In this document: in pieces, positions 1 to 7,000 of the stretch
How the letters are laid out: each line of letters opens with the position of its first letter
Position numbering within the stretch: the first letter of the stretch is position 1
NCBI GenBank assembly: GCA_020853405.1
Contig: JADYYZ010000002.1
Span: 1 to 8,083 of the forward strand
DNA length: 8,083 bases
Source of the DNA: Acetobacteraceae bacterium
GTDB taxonomy: Bacteria; Pseudomonadota; Alphaproteobacteria; Acetobacterales; Acetobacteraceae
Direction of reading: 5' to 3'
Notes under the pieces: model-generated
The model's database searches: none
Seen by the model: only the letters and a program-made list of their open reading frames with translations
Told to the model about the DNA's origin: nothing
Made by a program: the position numbers and the translations under genes

Positions 1-280
1 CATGACGGTGATGGCAAAGGCTGGGCGACGATCATCTGATAGGCGGACCGTAACAACAACGATCTTGCCTCGCAACGGTCTTGCGGAACCTGGATCTCTG
101 GCGCGGCCATCACGGCTTGTCGTATCGCGCCGCCCGGCAGGCAGGACGCTGCGATGGCCCGGCCGCGTCCGATGCCATCCTGGCCCGCAGAGCCCTGCAT
201 GGCGCCCGGCAGTGATCCCCGATGGAGTCGGCAGCTTCCCGCAGGCGCCAATGGTTCGCCCCGGGACCGGGCGGCGCGGT
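1..280. other. No gene recognised; flank of the regulator gene
   Basis: This 280-base stretch lies beyond the stop codon of the regulator. Open frames run across it on the plus strand, but they continue antisense through the regulator gene, have no ribosome binding site, and give low-complexity Arg/Pro/Ala-rich translations typical of GC-rich shadow frames. The first three bases read ATG on the minus strand, so a leftward gene could begin exactly at the edge, but no Shine-Dalgarno sequence precedes that ATG. The first 65 or so bases are less GC-rich than the rest, as expected of an upstream region. No RNA gene, insertion-sequence end or convincing rho-independent terminator was seen. Confidence 0.5.
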
Positions 281-946
281 TCAGGTGGACGCCAGCAGCC
301 GCTCGCGGTCCAGGACATGCACGGTATCGGCCATCACCCGAATGCAGCGCTGGCTTTGCAGCGCGTGCAGGCTGCGCGACAGGGTTTCCGGCGTCATGCC
401 GAGGCGGGCGGCGATGGCGGTGCGCGGTTCGGGCAGGTGTGCCGCCCCGGTGCCCCCTTCCTCGCGCACGCGCTGGGCAAGGAAGCGCGCGACCCGGCGT
501 TCCGCCGGACGCAGTTTGAGATCGATGATCTGTTCGACCAGAAGGCGCCAGTGCCGCCCCAGCTGGTCGACCATGGCGCGCGAGATCTCGTGGTTGTCCG
601 CCATGCCGCGGCGCAGCTCGGCAGCCGGAACCGCCAGCAGCTCGACCTCGGTCAGCGCCTGCGCGGTGGCGAGGTAGGGCAGGTCGAGCACCACCGCGGG
701 CGCGAGGAAAATCTCGCCGTCACGGAAGATCTCGACCATCGTGCGGCGCACGCCATCGGCGCGGGCCAGCAACGCGACGCTGCCATGGTCGATGATGAAC
801 AGGTCGTGCGCCATCTCGCCCTGGTTGAACAGCACCTCGCCGCGGGCGAGGTGAATGCGCCGGCTGTTCGCGCAGAGCTGTTCGGTCGCGGCATCGCCGA
901 TCGCCAGAAGAAAGGCGCTGCGCGGCGGTTGCTCCTTCTCCTGCAT
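281..946 (-). CDS. Crp/Fnr-family transcription regulator lacking the Fe-S cysteine cluster (Dnr/NarR/NnrR-like)
   Basis: Predicted cytoplasmic DNA-binding regulator of 221 residues, a normal length for the Crp/Fnr family. Residues about 28-115 form the cyclic-nucleotide-binding-like beta roll (RGEVLFNQGEMAHDLFIIDHG, then YLATAQALTEVELLAVPA). Residues about 117-145 are the dimer helix. A winged helix-turn-helix follows at about 174-215. The recognition helix reads TPETLSRSL, with E187, S190 and R191 matching the FNR residues that read TTGAT half-sites. The only cysteines are C25 and C201, so the four-cysteine [4Fe-4S] oxygen sensor of FNR is absent, as in Dnr, NnrR and Paracoccus NarR. These are known to respond to nitric oxide or nitrate/nitrite; the signal here is inferred. 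The ATG at 946 is chosen because AGGAG lies 8 bases upstream; a longer in-frame start at 1183 would add a Pro/Gly/Ala-rich leader with no homology. The gene is divergent from narK and is probably its activator. The family is sure; the subgroup is less so. Confidence 0.9.
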   Translation of the reverse strand: MQEKEQPPRSAFLLAIGDAATEQLCANSRRIHLARGEVLFNQGEMAHDLFIIDHGSVALLARADGVRRTMVEIFRDGEIFLAPAVVLDLPYLATAQALTEVELLAVPAAELRRGMADNHEISRAMVDQLGRHWRLLVEQIIDLKLRPAERRVARFLAQRVREEGGTGAAHLPEPRTAIAARLGMTPETLSRSLHALQSQRCIRVMADTVHVLDRERLLAST

Positions 947-954
947 CCGGTTCG

Positions 955-959
955 CTCCT
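955..959 (-). promoter_or_regulatory. Ribosome binding site deciding the regulator start
   Basis: On the minus strand the bases read AGGAG, followed by an 8-base spacer and then the ATG at 946-944. This is the best Shine-Dalgarno match near the 5' end of the frame. It supports the 221-residue protein over the 300-residue extension, which would start inside the GC-rich control region and overlap both putative operators. Confidence 0.8.
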
Positions 960-1033
960 GGCAAGCACGCGGCGTGCCGCGGCGCACCGCGCCCGGCAGC
1001 AGGCGATACAAGCAATGGCGCGGGGTGGGGTCC

Positions 1034-1047
1034 TTGCGCTGGATCAA
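1034..1047 (-). promoter_or_regulatory. Putative FNR/Dnr-type box for the regulator's own promoter
   Basis: On the plus strand the bases read TTGCG-CTGG-ATCAA, and on the minus strand TTGAT-CCAG-CGCAA, matching 8 of 10 positions of the TTGAT-N4-ATCAA consensus. If the site acts at -41.5, transcription of the regulator would begin near 999. The hexamer TTGTAT (1011-1006, minus strand) would then fall in the -10 position, giving a leader of about 53 bases. The regulator has the recognition-helix residues that read this half-site, so autoregulation is possible. One half-site is imperfect and the -10 is weak. Confidence 0.5.
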
Positions 1048-1089
1048 TCCGTTGGCCGGTGGCCACCCCCCTCCCCGCGCCGAGGCGGC

Positions 1090-1154
1090 GGTCCGGCACC
1101 CCCGCCGGCCCCAGCCGCAGCCGACCGGACCAGCCCCCGCCGGGGCCGGGTGCC
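1090..1154. repeat. GC-rich inverted repeats in the control region
   Basis: GGTCCGG (1090-1096) is repeated inverted as CCGGACC (1125-1131). GGCACCC (1095-1101) is repeated inverted as GGGTGCC (1148-1154), with a further direct copy of GGGTGCC at 1167-1173. A short hairpin, GCCCC-CGCC-GGGGC, spans 1133-1146. Just upstream, GGTGGCCACC (1058-1067) is a perfect 10-base palindrome. These could fold as alternative stems in single-stranded nucleic acid or mark protein sites. Some such repeats are expected by chance in DNA this rich in G and C. Confidence 0.4.
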
Positions 1155-1197
1155 TCATCCGCCGGCGGGTGCCATTCTGGCAAACCGGCCGCAAGAT

Positions 1198-1211
1198 TTG
1201 ACCTGCATCAA
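1198..1211 (+). promoter_or_regulatory. FNR/Dnr-type box driving narK
   Basis: The bases read TTGAC-CTGC-ATCAA, matching 9 of 10 positions of the FNR-family consensus TTGAT-N4-ATCAA. The centre lies 67 bases before the narK ATG. If it works as a class II site at -41.5, transcription would start near 1246 and leave a leader of about 26 bases; the -10 window then holds TGTTCT (1234-1239), a weak element typical of activator-dependent promoters. nar operons of denitrifying proteobacteria are commonly controlled this way. The divergently encoded Crp/Fnr protein is the nearest candidate to bind here, but an FNR encoded elsewhere could use the same site. Confidence 0.8.
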
Positions 1212-1271
1212 GGACGCGCCAGCGCGCCCGGGCTGTTCTCGTGGTCAAACCCGGACGGTCGGAGAGCGACG

Positions 1272-4019
1272 ATGAATGCGGCACAGGCCACCTCGGGCAG
1301 CCCGCCGGGCCAGGCATCGGCGCTGTGGCTGTCGACCACTGCCTTCACCGTCTGCTTCGCGGTCTGGACGATCTTCTCGATCATCGGCATCCAGATCAAA
1401 CGCGACCTGGGGCTGAGCGACACCCAGTTCGGCCTGCTGGCCGGCACGCCGATTCTCACCGGCAGCCTGATCCGCCTGGTTCTGGGCGTCTGGACCGACC
1501 AGCACGGCGGCCGCCTGGTCTACGTGGTGGTGATGGTCGCCGCCGCGATCGCGACCTTCCTGCTCACCTTCGCCTATGACTACACGACCTTCCTGATCGC
1601 CGCCCTTGGCGTCGGCATCGCCGGCGGCTCGTTCGCGGTCGGCATCGCCTATGTCTCGCGCTGGTTCCCCAAGGACAAGCAGGGCACGGCGCTTGGCATC
1701 TTCGGCGCCGGCAATGTCGGCGCCGCGGTCACCAAGTTCCTGGCACCCATGATCATGGTGGCGTTCGGCTGGAAGATGGTGGCGATGATCTGGGCCGCCG
1801 GGCTCTTGGTGATGGCGGCGGTGTTCTGGTTCGGCACCAAGGATGACCCGCAGTTCGCCGCCCGCCGCGCCGCCGGCATCAAGCCCGAACCGATGTCGGC
1901 GATGCTGGAGCCGCTGACCAACATCCAGGTCTGGCGCTTCAGCCTGTACTACTTCTTCGTGTTCGGGGCGTTCGTGGCGCTGTCGCTGTGGCTGCCGCGC
2001 TACATCATCGACGCCTATGGCTTCAGCATCGAGGCGGCGGGCATGATCGGTGCCGCCTATTCGGTGCCGGCCAGCATCTTCCGCGCCTATGGCGGGGTGC
2101 TGTCGGACAAGTTCGGCGCACGGCGGGTGATGTACTGGACCTTCGGGGTATCGGTGATCACCACCTTCATCCTGTCCTATCCGCCGACCACCTACGTCGT
2201 CGACGGCATCAAGGGCCAGATCACGTTCCGGCTCGAGACCGGCGTCGTTCCCTTCATCGTGCTGGTGTTCGTGCTGGGCTTCTTCATGAGCCTGGGCAAG
2301 GCGGCGGTCTACAAGCACATCCCGGTCTACTACCCGAACCATGTCGGCGCGGTCGGCGGCGTGGTCGGCCTGATCGGCGGCCTCGGCGGCTTCATCCTGC
2401 CGATCCTGTTCGGGCTGATGAACGACATGACCGGCATCCGCCAGAGCTGCTTCATGCTGCTGTTCCTGATCAGCGCGGTGTCGCTGGTGTGGATGCACTT
2501 CGCGATCCTGCAGATGGAGCGCGAGGCGGCGGAACCGCTGCTTCAGACGCTGCCCGAGCTGCCCGAGATGCAGCCGATCCACGGCGCCGCCCAGGCCGAG
2601 GCGATGCGCGGCCACCCGATCGAGGACTGGCGGCCCGAGGACCCCGCCTTCTGGGAGGAAAAGGGGCGCGCCATCGCGCGGCGCAACCTGTGGGTTTCCA
2701 TCCCCTGTCTGCTGCTGGCGTTCGCGGTCTGGATGGTCTGGTCGGTGGTCGTGGCGGAACTGCCGAAGGTGGGATTCCGCTTCGATACCGGCCAGCTGTT
2801 CTGGCTCGCTGCCCTTCCCGGCCTGTCGGGGGCGACGCTGCGCATCTTCTATTCCTTCATGCCGCCGATCTTCGGCGGCCGGCTCTGGACCACGCTTGCC
2901 ACCTGGTCGCTGATGATCCCGGCGGTGGGCATCGGGCTGGCGGTACAGAACGTCAACACGCCGTACTGGATCTTCCTGCTGCTGGCGCTGACCTGCGGCT
3001 TCGGCGGCGGCAATTTCGCCTCGTCGATGGCCAACATCAGCTTCTTCTTCCCCAAGCGCGAAAAGGGCCACGCGCTGGCGCTGAATGCCGGGCTTGGCAA
3101 TCTCGGCGTCAGCGTCGTGCAGTTCGTGGTGCCGCTTGCGGTCACCGCCGGGGTGTTCGGCGCACTCGGCGGCACCCCGGCCACGGTCGTGAAGCCCGAT
3201 GCCCAGACCCTGATGTGGCTGCAGAACGCGGGCTTCATCTGGGTGCCGTTCATCGTCGCGGCCGCGTTCGCCGCCTGGTTCAAGATGGACGACCTTGCGC
3301 ACATGAAAGCCTCGTTCGCCGACCAGTCGGTGATCTTCCAGCGCAAGCACAACTGGATCATGTGCTGGCTCTATACCGGCACGTTCGGCTCGTTCATCGG
3401 CTACTCGGCCGGCTTCCCGCTGCTCGCCCGCACCCAGTTCCCGGAGATCGACGCGCTGCAGTTCGCCTTCCTCGGCCCGCTGGTCGGCGCGATGTCGCGC
3501 TCGCTCACCGGCTGGGTCAGCGACAAGTGGGGCGGCGGGCGCGTGACGTTCTGGGTGTTCGTGGCGATGACGCTCGGCGTCTATGGCGTGATCCACTTCA
3601 TCGGCATCAAGGACCAGCCGGGAGCGTTCTGGGGCTTCTTCGCGAGCTTCCTGTTCCTGTTCTTCGTCAGCGGCGTCGGCAACGCCTCGACCTTCCAGAT
3701 GATCCCCGCGATCATGGCCAAGGACATGGCGCGGCTGATGCCGCAGCTGTCGCCGGTCGAGCGGCGGGTGCAGGCCGAGAAGGAGAGTGCCGCGATCATC
3801 GGCTTCACCTCGGCGATCGCCGCCTATGGCGCCTTCTTCATCCCGAAGAGCTACGGCACCTCGATCGGCGCCACCGGCGGCCCGGAGGCGGCATTGTGGG
3901 CCTTCCTGATATTTTATCTGACCTGCATTGTGCTGACCTGGGTGGTATATACGCGCCCGGGCGGCACGCTGCATGATGTCGAGCGCCGCCGCCCCGATTC
4001 CGGCGCCGTTGCCGCCTGA
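1272..4019 (+). CDS. narK: NarK1-NarK2 fused nitrate/nitrite transporter
   Basis: Inner-membrane major-facilitator transporter of 915 residues, about twice the usual 12-helix NarK length, so about 24 membrane helices are expected. Module 1 (about 1-417) is NarK1-like, a type linked to nitrate/proton symport. Module 2 (about 448-915) is NarK2-like, a type linked to nitrate/nitrite exchange; PEDPAFWEEKG and RNLWVSIPCLLLAFAVW resemble the N-terminus of free-standing NarK2. Both modules keep the two substrate-binding arginines (E. coli NarK R89 and R305): R68 (LTGSLIR) and R271 (IFRAYGG) in module 1; R524 (SGATLRI) and R743 (MSRSLTGW) in module 2. Nitrate-signature segments are at 113-150 and 336-377, and at 577-620 and 801-814. 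The ATG at 1272 is preceded by GGAG (1261-1264) with a 7-base spacer; upstream in-frame codons extend through the operator and are rejected. It is first in the operon, and narG follows after 19 bases. Similar fusions are known in Paracoccus. Confidence 0.95.
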   Translation: MNAAQATSGSPPGQASALWLSTTAFTVCFAVWTIFSIIGIQIKRDLGLSDTQFGLLAGTPILTGSLIRLVLGVWTDQHGGRLVYVVVMVAAAIATFLLTFAYDYTTFLIAALGVGIAGGSFAVGIAYVSRWFPKDKQGTALGIFGAGNVGAAVTKFLAPMIMVAFGWKMVAMIWAAGLLVMAAVFWFGTKDDPQFAARRAAGIKPEPMSAMLEPLTNIQVWRFSLYYFFVFGAFVALSLWLPRYIIDAYGFSIEAAGMIGAAYSVPASIFRAYGGVLSDKFGARRVMYWTFGVSVITTFILSYPPTTYVVDGIKGQITFRLETGVVPFIVLVFVLGFFMSLGKAAVYKHIPVYYPNHVGAVGGVVGLIGGLGGFILPILFGLMNDMTGIRQSCFMLLFLISAVSLVWMHFAILQMEREAAEPLLQTLPELPEMQPIHGAAQAEAMRGHPIEDWRPEDPAFWEEKGRAIARRNLWVSIPCLLLAFAVWMVWSVVVAELPKVGFRFDTGQLFWLAALPGLSGATLRIFYSFMPPIFGGRLWTTLATWSLMIPAVGIGLAVQNVNTPYWIFLLLALTCGFGGGNFASSMANISFFFPKREKGHALALNAGLGNLGVSVVQFVVPLAVTAGVFGALGGTPATVVKPDAQTLMWLQNAGFIWVPFIVAAAFAAWFKMDDLAHMKASFADQSVIFQRKHNWIMCWLYTGTFGSFIGYSAGFPLLARTQFPEIDALQFAFLGPLVGAMSRSLTGWVSDKWGGGRVTFWVFVAMTLGVYGVIHFIGIKDQPGAFWGFFASFLFLFFVSGVGNASTFQMIPAIMAKDMARLMPQLSPVERRVQAEKESAAIIGFTSAIAAYGAFFIPKSYGTSIGATGGPEAALWAFLIFYLTCIVLTWVVYTRPGGTLHDVERRRPDSGAVAA
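2523..2615 (+). other. Linker joining the two NarK modules
   Basis: This part of narK encodes residues about 418-448, between the last helix of module 1 (ending near residue 413) and the NarK2-type N-terminus of module 2. It is hydrophilic, with several acidic residues and prolines (LPELPEMQPIHGAAQAEAM), so it should lie in the cytoplasm. No stop codon, frameshift or internal start with a good ribosome binding site is apparent, which supports a genuine continuous fusion rather than two adjacent genes. Confidence 0.7.
3909..3951 (+). other. AT-rich patch with atypical codons at the 3' end of narK
   Basis: The last helix of NarK is encoded with ATA, TTT, TAT, ATT, GTA and TAT codons, while most of the gene uses codons ending in G or C. 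The patch contains TATATA (3946-3951), a possible -10 element about 90 bases before narG, and TGACCTGCAT (3919-3928), identical to ten bases of the narK operator at 1199-1208. No -35 box at a normal distance was found, and the FNR-type palindrome here matches only 5 of 10 positions. It is recorded as a compositional anomaly and a possible weak internal promoter, not a firm site. Confidence 0.25.
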
Positions 4020-4024
4020 AGCAC

Positions 4025-4030
4025 GAGGAG
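4025..4030 (+). promoter_or_regulatory. Ribosome binding site of narG
   Basis: GAGGAG lies between the narK stop codon (4017-4019) and the narG ATG at 4039, with an 8-base spacer. It fixes the narG start. The frame is open 22 codons further upstream into the end of narK, but that extension has no ribosome binding site, and the protein from 4039 aligns with the known NarG N-terminus (MSxFLDRxxxFKK). Confidence 0.85.
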
Positions 4031-4038
4031 ACCAGACG

Positions 4039-7000
4039 ATGAGCCACTTCCTCGATCGCCTCACCTTCTTCAAGAAATATACCGGAAGCTTCAGCAACGG
4101 CTACGGCGACGTCACCACCGAAAGCCGCGCGTGGGAGGATGCGTACCGCCTGCGCTGGGCGCACGACAAGATCGTACGCTCGACGCACGGCGCCAACTGC
4201 ACCGGTTCCTGCAGCTGGAAGATCTACGTCAAGGGCGGCATCGTGACGTGGGAGACGCAGCAGACCGACTATCCGCGCACCCGGCCCGGGCTGCCGAACC
4301 ACGAGCCGCGCGGCTGTTCGCGTGGCGCCTCGTATTCCTGGTACCTGTACAGCGCCAACCGGGTGAAGTACCCGATGATGCGCAAGCGCCTGCTGCAGCT
4401 GTGGCGGGCCGCCCGGGCCGAGACGCGCGATCCGGTCGCCGCCTGGGCCTCGATCCAGGATGACCCGGCGAAGCGGCACGACTACCAGGCGGCGCGCGGC
4501 CTCGGCGGCTTCGTGCGCGTGACCTGGCAGGAGGCCGAGGAGCTGGTCGCGGCCGCCAACGTGCACACCGTGAAGCGATGGGGCCCCGACCGCGTGATCG
4601 GCTTCTCGCCGATCCCGGCGATGAGCATGGTGAGCTACGCCGCCGGCAGCCGCTATCTGTCGCTGCTGGGCGGCACCTGCATGAGTTTCTACGACTGGTA
4701 CTGCGACCTGCCGCCATCCAGCCCGCAGACCTGGGGCGAACAGACCGACGTGCCCGAAAGCGCCGACTGGTACAATGCCGGCTTCCTGATGATGTGGGGA
4801 TCGAACGTGCCGCAGACGCGCACGCCCGATGCGCACTTCATGGCCGAGGCGCGCTATCGCGGCACCAAGATCGTCACCGTCTCGCCCGACTACTCGGAAG
4901 CCTCGAAGTTCGCCGATCTCTGGCTGCACCCGAAGCAGGGGACCGACGCGGCACTGGCGCTCGCCATGGGCCACGTCATCCTGTCGGAGTGGCACGCGAA
5001 GGGGCGCTGCGACTATTTCCTCGATTACTGCCGGCGCTATACCGACCTGTCGATGCTGGTGCTGCTGCGCGAACAGGACGGCAAGCTGGTCGCCGACCGC
5101 CAGCTGCGCGCCTCCGACCTCGCCGACAATGCCGGCCAGGCCAACAATCCCGACTGGAAGACGGTGGCGATCGACGACGCGACCGGCCAGCCATACGTTC
5201 CCACCGGGTCGGTCGGCTTCCGCTGGGGCGAGCAGGGCAAGTGGAACCTGGAAGGCCGTGATTCGCGCACGCTGGAGACGGTGACGCCGCGGCTGTCGCT
5301 CGGCCGCGACGGCGCCGAGCGGGTCGAGGTGGCGTTCCCCTATTTCGGCGACGGCGCGACCGCGTTCTTCAACCCGACGCGCCTGGGCAACACCGTCACC
5401 CACCAGGTGCCGACGATCGGCGTGACGCTCGCCGATGGCAGCACCGCGCGGGTGGCCACCGGCTACGACCTGTTCCTGGCCAACTACGGCGTCGTGGCAG
5501 CGCCCGACTACGACGCCATGGCGCCCTATACCCCCGCCTGGGGCGAGGCGGTGTGCGGCGTGCCGAGGAAGCAGATCATCACCGTCGCCCGCGAGTTCGC
5601 CGACAACGCCGAGAAGACCCAGGGCAAGTCGATGGTGGTGCTGGGGGCCGGGCTGAACCACTGGTACCACTGCGACATGAACTACCGCGCCATCATCAAC
5701 CTGCTGGTGATGTGCGGCTCGATCGGCCAGTCGGGCGGCGGCTGGGCGCACTATGTCGGCCAGGAGAAGCTGCGCCCGCAGTCGGGCTGGCTGCCGCTCG
5801 CCTTCGCCACCGACTGGAGCCGGCCGCCGCGCCAGCAGAACAGCACGAGCTTCTGGTACGCGCACAGCGACCAGTGGCGCTACGAGAAGATCCAGACCGG
5901 GGAGCTGCTGTCGCCGACGGCACCGCAGAAACTGACCGGCGCGCTGATCGACTTCAACGTGCGCGCCGAGCGCATGGGCTGGCTGCCCTCCTCGCCGCAG
6001 CTGGCGCGGAACCCGCTGACCATCGCCGCCGAGGCGAAGGCGGCCGGCCAGGAGGTGCCGGCCTATGTCGCCGCGGCGCTGAAGGAGCGCAAGCTCGCCA
6101 TGAGCTGCCAGGATCCGGACGCGCCGGAGAACTGGCCGCGCAACCTGTTCGTCTGGCGCTCCAACCTGCTTGGTTCGTCGGGCAAGGGGCACGAGTATTT
6201 CCTCAGGCACCTGCTGGGCGCGCAGAACGGCGTGCAGGGCAAGGACCTGGGCGAGGAGGGCACGGCAAAGCCCGAGGAGGTCACCTGGCGCGCCGACGGC
6301 CCGAGGGGCAAGCTCGACCTGCTGGTGACGCTCGACTTCCGGATGAGCACCACCTGCATGTACAGCGACGTGGTGCTGCCGACCGCGACCTGGTACGAGA
6401 AGAACGACCTCAACACGTCGGACATGCACCCGTTCATCCACCCGCTCTCGGCGGCGGTCGATCCGGCGTGGGAAAGCCGCAGCGACTGGGCGATCTTCAG
6501 GGGGCTGGCGAAGCGCTTCTCGGAACTGGCGCCGGGTCATCTCGGGCTCGAGAAGGATGTCGTGCTGGTGCCGCTGATGCACGACAGCCCCGCCGAGCTC
6601 GGCCAGACCGGCATCGTGCGCGACTGGTTCAAGGGCGAGTGCGACCCGGTGCCCGGCACGACGATGCCGGCGGTGGTCGTGGTCGAGCGCGACTATCCCA
6701 ACATCCATGCGCGCTACACCTCGCTCGGGCCGCTGATGGAGAAGCTCGGCAACAACGGCAAGGGGCTGACCTGGAAGACCTCGGACGAGGTCGCGTTCCT
6801 GCGCAAGCTGAACGGCGAAACCCGGGTGCCGGGCGTCGAGCAGGCGCTGGCGAAGATCGAGACCGACATCGACGCCTGCGAGGTGGTGATGCACCTCGCG
6901 CCGGAAACCAACGGCCACGTCGCGGTGAAGGCGTGGGCGGCGCTGGGCAGGAACACGGGGCGTGAGCACACGCATCTCGCGGTGCCGAAGGAGCACGAGG

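Larger units (their letters stand above)
947..1271. promoter_or_regulatory. Divergent control region between the regulator gene and narK
   Basis: This 325-base gap separates two divergently transcribed genes. It contains two FNR-type palindromes, one near each gene, listed separately. Between them lies a very GC-rich stretch with several inverted repeats. Reading frames cross it on both strands, but none has a ribosome binding site or a plausible protein, so it is best read as non-coding. No sigma-70 promoter with a good -35 box was found, which fits activator-dependent promoters whose -35 contact is replaced by an FNR-type protein. Confidence 0.75.

Noticed and set aside
257..273. Hairpin CGCCC-N7-GGGCG just after the regulator stop codon, as a possible terminator
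   Set aside because: The stem is only 5 base pairs and no T-run follows on the minus strand. Short GC stems are common by chance in this sequence.
947..1183. 79-residue N-terminal extension of the regulator from an ATG at 1183
   Set aside because: The extra residues are Pro/Gly/Ala-rich and unlike Crp/Fnr proteins, lack a ribosome binding site, and would cover the putative operator at 1034-1047. The internal ATG at 946 has AGGAG at ideal spacing.
2..1201. 399-codon plus-strand open frame covering the left part of the window
   Set aside because: It runs antisense through the clear Crp/Fnr regulator gene and across the control region, has no ribosome binding site, and gives an Arg/Pro/Ala-rich product with no family resemblance.
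1988..3976. 662-codon plus-strand frame inside narK
   Set aside because: It is an out-of-frame shadow of narK, with an Arg/Gly/Ala/Leu-rich composition, no start signal and no domain.
1245..4097. 950-codon open frame on the minus strand opposite narK
   Set aside because: The translation is rich in Arg, His, Asp, Glu and Gln with no recognisable domain. It is the expected antisense shadow of a hydrophobic gene with G/C-ending codons, and no ribosome binding site or promoter goes with it.
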